Assembly: GCA_035235625.1 (NCBI GenBank)
Contig: CP141140.1
Span: 25,130,685 to 25,194,684, forward strand
DNA: 64,000 nt
Direction: 5' to 3'
Source of the DNA: Saururus chinensis
Taxonomy: Eukaryota > Streptophyta > Magnoliopsida > Piperales > Saururaceae
A model generated the notes under the pieces. The model ran no database searches and was not told the origin of the DNA. It saw only the letters and a program-made list of their open reading frames with translations. This document shows, in pieces, positions 50,457 to 63,796 of this stretch. Positions within the stretch are counted from its first letter, which is position 1. Every line of letters starts with the position of its first letter. Made by a program: the position numbers and the translations under genes.

Positions 50457-53400
50457 TTATAATGTGCTTAAATCAATCCGACCTTTTTGGAGCTGAAACG
50501 CTGGAGTTATCCAGCTGCCGCAGCTGCATTGAATCCCTGACCAATTAAAATAACCCAGCCGAGCTTCACAATGAGCACAAGACAGCTTCCCCTCCAATGC
50601 ACCTTCTTCAACTGTTAGCAAGGGAACAAATGTTTAATAAAAGATTTAACTTATCCAAGATAAGAATAGAGTAAAACAACATTCTCTTGTCCTTTCACCA
50701 CAAATTTTTTTCCTATTATTTGCATAAAAAAGTACACTTAAATATGTTACAAAGTCACCATAATTATAAAATGCTATTCACTCAATGCTTGGGAATTTGA
50801 ACATGACAAAAGAAACATCTCACAAGGCTATGCCATCCTGCCCCATCCCTTTCCTTCCTCCACCCAGACCCTGGAGGGAAAAGGAAAAAAAAATGGAACA
50901 AATGTTTTATGAACCAAATGACATTGATTACCCAGCACAGTATAACCCACTGGAGGTTTTTCATTTAAGGCGGAGCTCAAACCAGCAGCAATGGACGACT
51001 GTCACTGTTTACTGAATCCATGTCCAACTTTGTGCTGATCAAGTAATTTGAACACAAATGCGAATGAAATTTGATCACGTCCGTTTGTTCACAGGCAAGT
51101 CATAATTATATTCTAATATGTTCTTTTATTTGAATATTTCCTCCAGAACTCAATTATTGAAGGGTCATTAACGGTATTAGTTATTTGGCATTTTTTACTG
51201 TTCATGTAAAGTGTCTTTATATCATTAATGTCCTTACGTATGTAGCTTATAAGCCCCTGCAGTTATCACTAATTGAAAAAAAAATTATTAGGTAAGATAA
51301 TCTAATTTTAGAATATGCTAACATAGTTATTTGTTAAAAAATCAGTTAATTCTGATCGTGCTCACGTGTCTATTCAACAGTTAAACATGCAGTCATGTCT
51401 TTCCTGAGCATATACGGATGCAAACAGAGCTTATCTGACATGTCCATCCAACTTCTACTCCTATTAGCAGGCCATATTTGCCAGCAGGTCCATCCCTACT
51501 AGAAGCATTGCAAAGTTAAGTGACATTCACCCTTGTGTTATCCTACACCAATGTTTTTCAATGTTAAAGGCAAGATACGAGCTCTTTCCTCCTAAATCCT
51601 TTCCTTAATAAACCATAAAGAACGAAAAAGGTATAGCAGATGTTATAGCCCACATAAACATTCTAAAATTGGTATTCGGCTATCATGCATTCCTCTGTTT
51701 CAATCCAAGTAACTATAATCAGTACTTGAAAACTGGCTGCCTACCTGGAGGCATCTGATCCACATTTAGAATATATAAAACATGTTACCTATAAACAAAG
51801 CCCAAATCCGAATTCATCTGTAACATAAAGCAAACTTAATTTCCAGAACGGTAGCTACTACTATATCTACATCTTTGGACCACACGTTAGTATACTGAGC
51901 AGGTTCCTCCCAAACAAGGGTCACTACTGAAATTCCAAATTACACATCCCTGATCCCCAGTACGTCCCATAAATTGAGAGGAGCCTACACGGTATGAGTT
52001 CTTTGTTTACATAGGGCATGCATGTCTTTTACATTGAAGGAAAGGAAAATATAATCTGAATACTCCTCTTCAAGTTAGTTACTAATTCTGTAAACTAACA
52101 CAATTTAAAACATATATTAGATTGCATCTATATTGATGACACCCTTTTTAAAAGGCTGCTGATATTCCTACACCACTTTCCGTCCAACAAAACTTTACAC
52201 CAGGTTTTTTATTGGACATGGAGGAGTGGGTCTCACCTGAAAATAGTGGGAACCACTTTTCTCAGTCCCAACCAAAATCTCGTGTACGGTTTTGTTGGAC
52301 AGAAAGTGGAGTAGGAAAATCATTATCCTTTTAAAAGCTTGGCAATTTTGGATACGCAGACATCTGGGTAAAGTGTTTAAATATCTTGTCCACAAAACAT
52401 TTTCTTTTGCGACGGTACAATGAACCCTCCCAGACTGACTTCTCTTCCATTGCATTGAAGATGAAAGTAACCATCAAAAAGATAAAAAATTTATTGGTTC
52501 CTATCTTAAGAGAGGGGAGAGTTCACCAAAGAAAAGAGCATCATTCCAATATATATCTTTTTTGCTTAACTCCTGCCAAAAGCAGCCTTCACTTGAGCCC
52601 AGCAGCATGGGTCTCTTTCAATTCTTTATGGTGCAAGTATTATGATTTTGGGGCTATAAGTTGGCGATATGGGTTTCGTCCCCTTTCATTGGGAAATGTC
52701 ATACATAGAATCTGTGCCAAAGTGCATGCATGTAATCCTCGATTGTAAATGAAACCACATACCTGCAGTCATCCATTTAAGAGGCTCTACAAATATGGAT
52801 GTACACTCTAATTCATCAGACCGCTTATATGGGTTGCCAGATCTCCTCTTCTGCCACTCAAAGCAAGTCTCGCCTTCACCTGGAATATGGTCTACCACAT
52901 GCTCTTGCAGTGAAACTACCCTCCTACATTTCTTGCAGCGATAAGCAACTGTCGGTTTCGACGGATCAGAGGTGAGCTCAGATGATACGGCACCAGGGTC
53001 CACACCAAATATGGAAGGGTCAATCTTTTCCCCTAATCTATAGTAATTTTCACCTGAAAATATTAATGCAGCTGTATTATAAAATGACATCTTTCAAAAC
53101 AAAGAAGCAGCCAACCTTACATCATAAACATGATCGTTAGCATGGATAATGTGAGCTGTAAATGGGTTCTAATCGCATGTTAGTATACATGTATGTGCAT
53201 GGGTGTGCTTGAGAAAATTAAGAATTAAAAATGTCATTCTCTTTTGGGAAGCAAACATTCGCCAAGAGCAAAAGCCAAAATTGCCATTTAGTGTCATTCA
53301 CAGGGAACAGGAAATAAATTTTGGCAAGTGAAAACAAGTTAAGGGTAAAATGGTAAACCTAAAATCCAAGTTGAGGTTTTTTTGGTAACATCTCAATGTT

Positions 53401-56400
53401 TATTCTGTTCCTACATCTGCAACTACATACTCAAAAAATTATCTCATATAGGATAGTGTAATTTACCAAGGTCCAATCGTTAACAAATCACCTGAGTCAA
53501 GTCAAGAAATCACCAGTGATGAGTCAAAAGTCACGTGCCTAGCAAATGAACATGACACGATTGAAAGCAACATCCACTGAGCCTTGCCACATAATGCCAA
53601 CGAGACAGAGCTTCCCCCACAAGTAAAGTAAGTGTGGAATATTTTGGGAAGAAAATTCTCAGATCCTTGTTCGCCTTTCTACTACCATTTTAATTTTTTA
53701 ATTTAACTTTCTAATTATTTTATCACCATGGACATCTTGTGAAGGCTGCCACCCATCAGGACAATTATGAAATGCAAAAGCCTTCAGATTTGTGGGGTGA
53801 TTTACTTTTCGTTACTGAAAATGAAAATACTTTCACACATCCTGGAAAATGAATGACAGTCTTGCAAAAATAGGGGGCCCATGAAAAACGTGTTAGAAGG
53901 TCTTAACATGCCTTCACTGGCAAATTGTCTTGATCCAATCAGATTCTTTACCTTGGCTGAGTAGAGTGAAATCTTGGGACTTCTAACATTGACAAAACTC
54001 CTTTTATCCATCTGCCCAATTCCCCCTTCCCACGTTTCCACAGGACACACATAATTGGGAAAACATTGATATTAATAAATTCTACACAAAAATAACATTT
54101 TCCATTTCCACTGCCCTTTTCATATTCCATTTTCATTCCCCATAACCACGCAGAATGCATTCAGAATACCTACATCGGTAGCTTTAAACAGACAAAAAAA
54201 ATATTATTTGTCACAGATGAAATTTTAAACGGGAACCATTCTCTGTGTGGTCTAGTCTATGGCTACCTATTACAACTTTAACTCCCATGCTGTTCTCGAG
54301 CAAGCATATCTAAATGCCTTCTTAAAATAGAAAATAACAGCATCTACAAATTTATATAGATTGCCTTTGTTGGGAAAATAAGATTGCATTTAGCCTATTA
54401 TAAAGAATGCATATATAGTATAATCTTAGATTTTCTTGGCAGGTGTTTTAAGCATTCACCTTAGAAAGAGAAGATTAATTTGAGAGAAAAAGATCAACAC
54501 GTACCACATTGATCCACGGATTAATCATGCTGACGTATATTGTAAGTATAAGATAAGATTCTTTATAATAACTGCCTCCAGGGAAGTAAAAAAGGATTAT
54601 CCTTATATTTATAGTCCATTTATCATTCTTGAAGTTGTGAATTTAGATTACATTTTGGAAAATTTTAAGAGCAACTTGGTGATTTAAAGAGTAATCAATT
54701 GTTGAAGAATTCATGGGGCAATCACTCCCAACACAGGCCCAAGGGCACTAGTTACTGAAAACATTACAAAAAAAGGACAAAGAAGCATATTTCATAGGCT
54801 ACCAAACGAAAAATTAAGTCTTACCTATTTGTTTCAAGCGAAAGCGCTTGTATATGGGACTTGTAGTATCCACTTTAAACCCCATTTCTTCGAACATTTT
54901 TAACTGCATCATAAAGAACCAACTGGATGAATTGATTGCCAGTTTGGAGCGGGCTACTATATACTTAAAAATTTGCAAAAGCATTCTGACATAAAGTGAC
55001 AATAAATGTATTATCTTACCTGCTCAAGAAAGCCATCATTAGGACAAACATAATCACAACATTCCCTTAATGATTGTAAAGCATCTGCATCAAGTCAATC
55101 ATTAAGAGAAAGAACAACAAACATCAGGGGCAAAATATTACCAACCTATTTCAGAAACAAAAAAAAAGATACTTATAAGCTGCAAAATGTTAACAAAATA
55201 AAGCTTAAAATATTCAAATAATTAACTGAGACCTTCTTGGGAGAGTTGCTCAGTTCTCATCAGGTATGCTGTGATAACAGCTGCACTGCAACCACACAGA
55301 TGGAAAGACGAATATTTAGCCTGTAAGTGAAAAGGCGTACATATACAAGTTTTCAATCCTTAAACATTTATTATTCAGGCCTCATCAGGCATCATAAAAT
55401 ATGATATTGAAAATATTTAAAATGTTTGTGTGACAAAGGGCATTTACATAAGTTTTTGATCCTTGACCAGCGCTAAAAGATTACAAAAACAAACATTTCA
55501 TAAGCTCAAAACTGAAGTCAAAACCGATACCACCTTTATGGCATATTATTTGTCCTTTCTCTTATGGAAAAAATTGGGTGATTGCCAACTGACATCCTTT
55601 GTGACATTAATGTAGGACGCCCACTACTCGCCACACTGGGTTAAATACAGGTTCCAGATTCTAGAAAGCCAAGAACACCCTTGACAGTTCCTTGCTACCA
55701 AGGACAATGATTGTCCACCCAAAAAAAGCTTGAGTTAGAGCCCTACAATTTCCAATATTAATTTTCTTAACCAACGGCAAGGTGAAAATTTATGCAATAA
55801 TCCATTTTTTTTCCAATACAGTTTTTCATTCTCATAACTGGATAAACATTATTACATTAGTAGCATATCACCCACTGTGGACTCGTAAATCATATCAACT
55901 CCTTCAATGTGTCAACGGCCAATGGCTTCATTTTAGTTTGCCCCAAATCTGTGTCTTTTATATGTCTTAAATTTATAACAATTCTCTAAAATGATGCAAG
56001 CTAATGATATTATAGCCACTTGCAATTTTACTAAAATGTAATGTTAAAAAAGTAATAGAATGTCCAATCCACTTTCTTGGTACTTCTGCACACATTTGAA
56101 CAGGAAGCAAATGTGAAATCAATAAGTTAGCCCCAAAAACGAAATTAAATGAAGTCTTTCATATGTCTTAGATTTTAATCGCCCCTCTACAAGATGCAAG
56201 TCAAGGATACTAAAAAACCACTTTCTTTCTTACTAAAACGTAGTGGAAGAAAATGATTAATCCAAAATTTTCTTTTATCAAACCACCTTCTTGGTACTTC
56301 TGCACAAGTATGAGCAGGAAAACAAGTATGAAGTCGATAAACTAGCCAAGATTTAACAGTAATATTTGACCTCGCTTTGTCTAGTCAAACTTTATAACAT

Positions 56401-57775
56401 CATTTTTATTGATCATTTTTTTGTGTTGACCAAATTTTCACATTGAATGCACTATAACAACATAAATATCGTTTAAAAATTTGATTCTTAATAGCCATCA
56501 ACTTATGTGTGTGCATCCATGCAAAGAAAAGATGTGTAGATTGTTCACACTTTTTCTGATCTCCAAATCTTACCATAAACTCTACAGAGAAAATTTTGTT
56601 TTTGTATATATATAATTTAGCAACATTGTCAATTGTTACTAGCCGTATCAAATGCAAAATTATGAGCACAAGAATTACAGCTGCTTTATAAGAGCTACTT
56701 CCAAATTGTTTGCAGCTACTTTGCAACATTAATTGCCAGATTACAATTTAAGCATTCAATAGCTGGTCTCAACCATGAAATTTCTCAGCCAAAATGAGCA
56801 GTTCGCATCAAGAACCATACTTTCAAGGGAATACATATCTTCAAGAATCCAATAAGATCCAACCATATCTGCCATTCCCAGTAACTACATTACTAATTCC
56901 TCAAACCCTAGCAATACTGACAAAATGCTTTAAGATTCAGAACCTCCATCTTTTTCGAGATTAACACCCAGGCTAAGGTGGTATTCAGTAACATACTGCC
57001 CTCATCATCCCAAGCATCATTAATTCAATTTAAACAGAGTTCGATATTCTGATATTCTGATATTCAATTTCAATTTTTTCTTTTTAATTAAAAAAAAACA
57101 AGATATACAAATGTGAACAGCGACGCGACGATGAGACAAATCAAAAAGATCGCCTATGGGATAAACGAACCACCAACTACAATCATCTCAGTGACGAGCA
57201 TCGACAACAATCTATTGTTAGAAATAATATATTGAATATGGCTAAGAGAAATCAACCTTTCTTTATTTGATTTGAAAAGTTAATCAAAACAACGCAAACA
57301 AATAAATTTTTTGACGCATAATTTTTTTAAAAGTACATGTTTATTTACGTAAGGCATTTATGCCGACATACCTTCTGGAGACTCCCGCAAAGCAGTGCAC
57401 CAGCACCGCTCCCTCTTTCCGGCTTTCGTCGATGAAGTCGAGACAGACGTCCAAGTAGTCCAGCAGGTTCTCCGTCTCCATGTCCCTCAGCGGCACGGCC
57501 ATCCTCACCAGCTTCAGCTCCGGCCCCGCCTGCTCCACCACGCACAACAGCTTCCCGGAACCACCACCATCACCACCCCCGACGCCACCGGCGTAGGCTC
57601 GGCGAATTTCCTTGGTGGGGATGGACAGGCCGGCCCTCCAGTCGGAGAAGAAAGAGATGGAGGCGGAGCTCAGGAGGGAGAGGACATGCGTCACCCCACC
57701 ATCCCCCTCCTGCAGGACCTTCGCCGCGCCGCCTATGTCGCCGATGAAGAGCCGCTCCCGCACCAGCGTCGGCAT
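50457..57775 (-). CDS. YVH1/DUSP12-like dual-specificity phosphatase with C-terminal zinc-binding domain
   Basis: Six exons on the - strand join in phase: 57775-57372, 55285-55233, 55084-55020, 54903-54825, 53053-52763 and 50611-50457, giving 348 aa. All introns are GT-AG. The start MPTLVRERLFIGDIGG matches the family; an in-frame ATG 14 codons upstream (57817) is an alternative. The phosphatase domain spans about residues 1-190, with the P-loop HCFAGVSRS (His127, Cys128, Arg134) split across exons 1 and 2 and Asp98 as likely general acid. A Gly-rich insert lies at residues 63-74. The C terminus has the YVH1 zinc-binding domain: Cys240, Cys243, Cys284, Cys309, Cys312, Cys326, Cys328, with GYFNWSGIQCSCGSWITPAF. 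Yeast YVH1 and human DUSP12 act in late 60S ribosome assembly through this domain; the plant role is inferred. A MITE sits in intron 5. No defects are seen. Confidence 0.96.
52140..52345. mobile_element. MITE with about 40-bp inverted repeats in intron 5 of the YVH1-like gene
   Basis: CCTACACCACTTTCCGTCCA (52167 onward) and its near-perfect inverse (TGGACAGAAAGTGGAGTAGG, ending near 52316) form terminal repeats that continue into GTTTTG/CAAAAC. CCTTTTTAAAAGG and CCTTTTAAAAG outside the repeats suggest a 9-10 bp duplication, which would fit a Mutator-type MITE. Confidence 0.6.
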
Positions 57776-58020
57776 TTCCCAGAATCTTGATTCCCACGGA
57801 AAGTTCTTTCCACCCAAAGAATATCAGTGACTGCAGCGCGCATTTGACAGTTTCCCGAATTTCGAAGATTCAGAGCCGACTTACCGCGGATTTGACGCCC
57901 CGATGAAAATGGCGGAAAGTTCGGTTCTTTCCGCTTGGCGGTTGGCGCCCACTCCCCTCCCCCGCTAGCGCTTTTATCGTCACGGGGCCGCGGCCACACG
58001 CGTGTCTCACACATGTGAGT
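57776..58020 (-). promoter_or_regulatory. GC-rich 5' region of the YVH1-like gene
   Basis: The first exon and the sequence just upstream are markedly GC- and CpG-rich compared with the surrounding AT-rich DNA, as often seen at plant gene starts. No TATA box or specific site could be assigned with confidence. Confidence 0.4.
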
Positions 58021-60130
58021 CGTGACATGGCGGCCGTAGGCCCGGCTGAGAAGGGTGTGCTGTAATTTCTACGCGCTTTATTTCACAACATTTTCAAGTC
58101 GCATACGATATCGTCCAGATCCAAATCGACGGTTGAGGTAAATTTGCGGGATAAATGCGTGAGATCAGCTGCGTAAAGATAATCATTGTGCATTTCGAGA
58201 TTTTTTTGTACGTGAAGGAAAAGGAGAGGAAGATTCGTTAATGATAGCTGTGGGTGGGTCCCGTTTATTCGGCGGCTAATGCCACGTAGCAATGCAGATG
58301 TGGGCCCCGCTCCATGCCCTTTCGTCACCGTCTTTTGTGGTTTTGCATGAAAATCCCTCGCCCTAACGTTCCTTATCCTAAACTCCCTTTATTTTCTTTT
58401 TACTTGGTAAACTTTATTTTTTGAGAAAATTGTTTGTCTTCCCCGTGGGGTCCTCTAACTAATCCTCTACCAAGAGTTTCCATATTACAGGAGTCGTCTA
58501 GTATTAGAAGTGCTTTTCATAATCTTCACTAATGTGAGCTAGGGTGCGTACTATTAATTTTAAATATAATTGGTTACTATACATAACTTAAGTAAGTTTA
58601 TTGTTAATGAAAAACATAAAAAATACTTTCTTATATGCATATTGGTTGTTACTTGGCCCTAATACATATGTTATTAACATATGCGCTATATTAACATATG
58701 TGCTATCGATCTTATGATCAACAATTTTCCTCAAAGTGGAGGATTTTGTAAAAGACAATGGGGTGGATCCAAATTTTTATTTCTTTTGTCACAATTTTTG
58801 CAGGGCTTTTTTCTCTTTAGGTAAAGCTAATCACAATCGTGAATTGGAAGACATGATCCCAATATAGTAATAACATGACTCACGGTGCCAATTACCCTTA
58901 AGACTAAAAAAAATATAATGTCTCGTGGCAGTAATTAAGACCTAGTTTTCAAATTTTAAAACCCACATTCTATTGGTTGTACATAAGCATATGGGTTTTT
59001 CTTGTAGATTTAATAATAATATTTTACTAATAATTTTTTATTAATATTTTTTTGTGTTAAATTAATAGTTATATTTTATTAAATTTAAGTGATTAGGTGC
59101 TTAAAAAAGAGTATAATAAGTTTATTTTTTCTCTATTTAATAAAAATTATTATTATTTTAAATATAATTATTAATATAAAATAAAAGAAATATGTAAGTT
59201 ATGCCTTGTCGTAGGTACTGAATTTCATCACTTTTTAAGTTCAAATATACGATAGAACTCATGCCTAGACTGCCTAGTGGAGGCAAAATTTTATAGCTAC
59301 TTTGGGTTTTCTAAGGAAAGCAGGTTTCTCAATGGAAGTAGGAGAGCTGACTTTGTAAACCAGTAAAAAACTTGATGTGATGTTTTTGACTGGTAAAAAA
59401 CTCTAAAGCGAAACATTTTATCCTCTAAAATGGGGGCCAAACAAAATTTTAATTTGTGTAACATATATAAAGGCAGTGTTGGAATGGGAAAAAAAAAGGC
59501 TTAAAGTGACTTTAAAACGTTATCTTCTCTCGAGGAATTTTGAAGCTGCTTCGCTTTAGACTTTAAATCGCATCCAAACGGTGTCTGGGTGCTGTTAAAA
59601 TAATTGAGTTGAGTAAAGAGGTTATTACCTCAAGCATCTATTGAACATGCCAGCAACTTGTAATAAACAAAAGAGTTTTTTCAATATTGCTAGGATGAAG
59701 AACACACTATTTTATATATTCTAGATTTTAAATATAAATATTATATAATCTATTTATAGATGAAACTGTCCTTATATTTTAAATAAACTCATTATCTTGC
59801 ATGATATAATAAATGAACACAGGAACACTGTTGCGCCATTTTGGTGTTCTAGGATTTATTAGCGGACAACGAAAGTCACTGGCCTGAGGTGACCGGCAGT
59901 GACTCCCCAGCGAGATTTGTTATTCATTAAAAGATAATTTTTTGACACGCCAAAAGTTGTTTAAGTGCTTAAAAGGTTGCATTTCACAAATTTGATCACC
60001 TATTTACACTAATTATGGATAAGATCAACATTTGCATACATTACACCGAAGAGGTAGGCAATAATGACATGCATATAGTAGAAATGCATGTTTGATAAAC
60101 ATTGATATGTCTGTGAGGTTTGGGGAGCTA
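58021..60130. other. Intergenic, no recognisable gene
   Basis: AT-rich sequence with short ORFs only. Tracts such as TATTAATATTTTTTTGTG near 59040 are low complexity. A fragment near 59500-59600 has TE-like texture, but no ends were found. Confidence 0.5.
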
Positions 60131-60179
60131 CTGCTTCAAGTGAAAACATGACTTGCTGTTAATGGTATTGTCACTTTGA

Positions 60180-63100
60180 AGTATTTAATTTCATCTTTTC
60201 AATCATCTATGATATATGAATTACAAGACGGTGAGAACCTATAATCAGTGTTCTCCATTCATAAAAAGGGAAATAAAGAGGTGTTATCATTATATGCTAA
60301 GATGAAAAAGCCCAACAACGGTGACAAATCACCATATGTAGAAAGGAACCAAACAGTTAATAGAGCTAAATCACCTGTCGTAATGGCACAGCCCAGCAAT
60401 AATGTTGGATTTCAAACCGGAGTCAATGAAACATAGTTCACTTTTGAAACTGTCAGGTAACAATAAATTTTTAGATTACACAAGATTGTACTTTATCGTG
60501 TACTTGAGAACACGATATCGAACATATCGTGTTAAGCTCGAAGCATATCGTGTGAAGCAAAAACATGATTTATAATCTATCACATAAGTAATGATACGAC
60601 ATACACATGCGATATATTAATAATATTTTTAGTGTAGATGCAATAACACGACATGTATGCATATCGTGTTATTGATAACATGATATAAAGTGTTAGCGTA
60701 TAACCAAATACACAATGTCGAATTATATCGCATTTTTATTAATACGTTAATATACAATGCAAATTGGGAGAACTAAAAAACTTGCCCTCAACAAATCCAT
60801 GTCATTCTTTTTTCACCAATCCAATGACTACAGAACCTGGGATAGATTTCAATTAGAATGGATTAGAAGAATTGTTGCCAACAATGGGCACGACAAGGAC
60901 TTTGTTTGGTAATCATCTCCAAACAACCCTTTTAATTACACTAGTGAAGAATTTCAAGAAATGTGGGGTGACGATCAGTGGAACAATAATGATATAATTG
61001 ATATGGAAAGTATGTCTCACCACTAAGAATTCAGAAACAACGAGGTCCCTAATAACTTTGAAGTTGAGGCGGATGCAAAGTGGGAGACAGTAGATGGTCT
61101 AAACCTGTTGGAACCGGATATTAGTGAATGCCAGCTAATGACTTGCAGTTTGCAAGCAAAGGATTACCAGAAGCTCCTCGAATTGGGCACACGTTTCGTA
61201 AGCCATTTTCATTTCAAGAGGGTCTTGATCGACTTAGTAATAAAGGTGAATTTCACTTACCATGTTGTGGATGAAAACATGAATATGTACACTACAAAGT
61301 TGTCCAATCATTCTTGTAACTGATACATAAGGGCTTCAAATATAGGAGAGCATGTGACTGTCACAAGGTTAGTGTTGAACCATTCCTATGGAACCGAAAG
61401 GAAGTCAACTGAACATCCCCTAGCGTGTCACACTTTTGGATTGCGAGAAAATGTTATGGGTTGTTTAAAGACTCAGTAGACATTACACTTAAGAGCATAG
61501 CAAGTTATATTTTGAAGCACTAGGGCATAACTATGAACTATAAGAAATACTGCCATGCAAGTAATATAAACTTAGGAGACTCCTTGAAGCATGTGTTCTG
61601 TAACACGACATTTAATATGGCGTGTTATCAAGCACACAATAAGAATACCATCACATTTTCTTATCACACAACTTAATTACATATCGTGTTAACATGAACA
61701 TATGATTTATTTGTTATGGTTTACAATCTCATGACTACAAACAATATCGTGTGATCGGGAACACATTTCATGCACTTGTCATATAATGTTTATTAAATTG
61801 TATTCGTTCGTGCATGTAAAGCACTGACTGATTTAATAGATGGGGAACTAGACAAATCCTATCGAATACTTCCTGCTTATGGAGTTTAGATAGAACATAT
61901 AAATCTAGGAAGTGTAGTTGTTCCAATAAGATCATGTGATATTCCTAGACCTATAGTGGAGTATGACTTTAAAAGAGTATTTTGGATGTTTGGTCCTGTG
62001 GCCAAAGATTTTAGAACAACTTTGAGGTAGTTGCTAATTGTAGATGCAACTTTCTTAAAGGGAAAGTATCCTAGACAGCTCTTGATAGCGACTGCACTGG
62101 ATGGGAAGAATAATATGTTGTGTGTTGCATTTGCAGTGGTTGAGAACAAGTGTGAGAAAATATTGTGCTAGTTTCTTGACAGCCAAGTTGGATACAATTG
62201 TTTTTGATAGAATGAAGCACTTGAAAAATGCTGTTAAGGAGTTTTTTCCATCTACACACCATGGATATTGCATCTGTCACATGACAGCAAATATGCTTGA
62301 TAGATTTAAGGACAACTGCCTAAAGAACCAGCTCCATGTTACAACCGAAACTTTCAAACAGAATGTGTATGAAGAAACAATGAACAACACTAAAGAACAC
62401 AATCCCAAAGCATATGCTTGGATAAATAAGATAGGTTCATAGCATTGGATCAATGTCGCATGTCCAAGAAAAGGATATGGAACCCTCAGCTCAAACAGGT
62501 CTAAAAGTGCTAATGTAATATTCAAAAAAGTCGGATTGATTTCTATAACTCAGTTAATTGAGCATACAAGGGAGCACATGACCGCATTATTTGATAAACG
62601 TCGGAGAGATGGCCAGAATATGATAGAAGATTTAACCCCATTGCTCTCAAACACATCAAAAATAGGTGTGAAGAAGCAAGGAATGTGCATGTATTGCATG
62701 TGTAAATGTAGGAATTCTAGGTTAACTCGCTATATCACCAGGTATATTACGTTTATACATTGTTGTCCATATCGTGTGTATGTTTACACGTTAATTGTCC
62801 ATATCGTGTAAGTCTGTATGTTTTACTTACACGTGGTATGTTAGTCTTACGGGTTGTGTGACCAATGACACGACTCGTCCATTTACCGTGTAAGTGTCTC
62901 TATTTTACTTGGTATGGTTAGCCTTACTAGTCGTGTAATTGATGACATGACATTGTCCATTTATCGTCATCTCATTCACATGATATGTAGTGAACGGGAT
63001 GTTGTGAATCTCATTGAACGTAGCTACATATGTGGAAAGTTTTAGCATTTGGGGCTACCGTGTAAACATGCAATTGCAACAATTGATCACAAACACTTCT

Positions 63101-63432
63101 ATGTGTTTGACTACTATGAAAAATAGTAATCTACAGAAACATATAGATTGACCTCTAGAGAGTTAGTACACCCAACAAAAGATAGGCACCAGTGGGCATT
63201 GACTGGAGTTCTGCCTACATTCAGCCCACCTATCCCACAAAGGTAGCGCGGGCATCCACAAAAAAATCAGATAGAGTTACAACCAAATGTCAAAGCCCCA
63301 CGAAAATGTGGAGCATGCGAGCAGTTGGGTCACAACCGCAAACGATGTACCAGCGCACAAGGTGAACCTCCCAATGTGACAGATGTTCCAACTATAAGCC
63401 GAAGGAGGGCGAATAAACAAGTAGGAAAATGA
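60180..63432 (+). pseudogene. mudrA-like: MULE C transposase (MURA): PB1-like, DDE, SWIM and zinc-knuckle parts
   Basis: Coding-like blocks are: about 60180-60470 (PB1-like, ending in EVLSLYAKMKKP); 60840-61590 (YQKLLELGTRFVSHFHFKRV, VNFTYHVVDENMNMYTTKL); 61816-62700, the DDE part (FKRVFWMFGPVAKDFRTTLR, LLIVDATFLKGKY, LCVAFAVVENKCEKI, HHGYCICHMTANMLDRFKDN); about 62990-63125 (YICGKF, then HLGLPCKHAIATIDHKHFYV, a SWIM finger); and 63280-63432 (KCGACEQLGHNRKRCTS, a CCHC knuckle, ending at a stop near 63432). VDAT carries the first catalytic Asp. The gaps between blocks behave like introns and hold the ATCGTGT repeats. In-frame stops (for example after KTTLR-type and GKF segments) and frameshifts show it is dead. 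Confidence 0.83.
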
Positions 63433-63672
63433 CGTAAGGAAAGGAAGCATCAATCAGGGCTCCCTTTTCTAGCCCCATTCTTTAGCTGATGGATGGAACA
63501 CGATGTCATGAACATTTTTGTATATGCATCGTGACATCGACAACATGCACTAGTTAATCAATGTGTTGTCGAGAACACGATATTTTGATGTTTTTTTGCA
63601 TATAGTGTACACTATATATATCGTGTAATCGGTAACACGTCCAAAGGTTTTACATGTTACCAATTACACGAT
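60495..63672. repeat. Dispersed ATCGTGT/ACACGAT motif, 12 exact copies
   Basis: Exact copies start at 60495, 60510, 60526, 60547, 60663, 61683, 61746, 62771, 62803, 63575, 63620 and 63666, in both orientations. Near-variants (ACACGACAT, GTCGTGTAA, CCGTGTAAG) lie among them. All fall between the coding blocks or after the gene. Only isolated copies were noticed elsewhere, at 19672 and 53555. Confidence 0.9.
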
Positions 63673-63796
63673 AAGAAACGACTATAGTGAAGATTATACT
63701 ATTGCTAGACATGTCACCAATTACACAATATTGGTCATGTCATGTGATCATAAACAAGACAATTTCTTGAATTTAGCCACCTAATTCCGAAGGGTA

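Larger units (their letters stand above)
60130..63760 (+). mobile_element. MULE C: Mutator-like element with a dispersed ATCGTGT motif
   Basis: A + strand MURA-type transposase runs in order across the segment (see the gene entry). Twelve exact ATCGTGT/ACACGAT heptamers lie only in its intron-like gaps and 3' flank. Terminal repeats and target duplications were not identified, so both limits are approximate. The sequence may continue past the window end. Confidence 0.78.

Noticed and set aside
57773-57817. Upstream in-frame ATG at 57817 as the start of the YVH1-like protein
   Set aside because: Family members begin at the MP.LVRE..FIG position, so 57775 is preferred; the upstream ATG would add 14 residues without family support.
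57341-57830. Additional ORFs overlapping exon 1 of the YVH1-like gene
   Set aside because: Shadow frames of a GC-rich exon; the real frame carries the phosphatase P-loop and joins exon 2 in phase.
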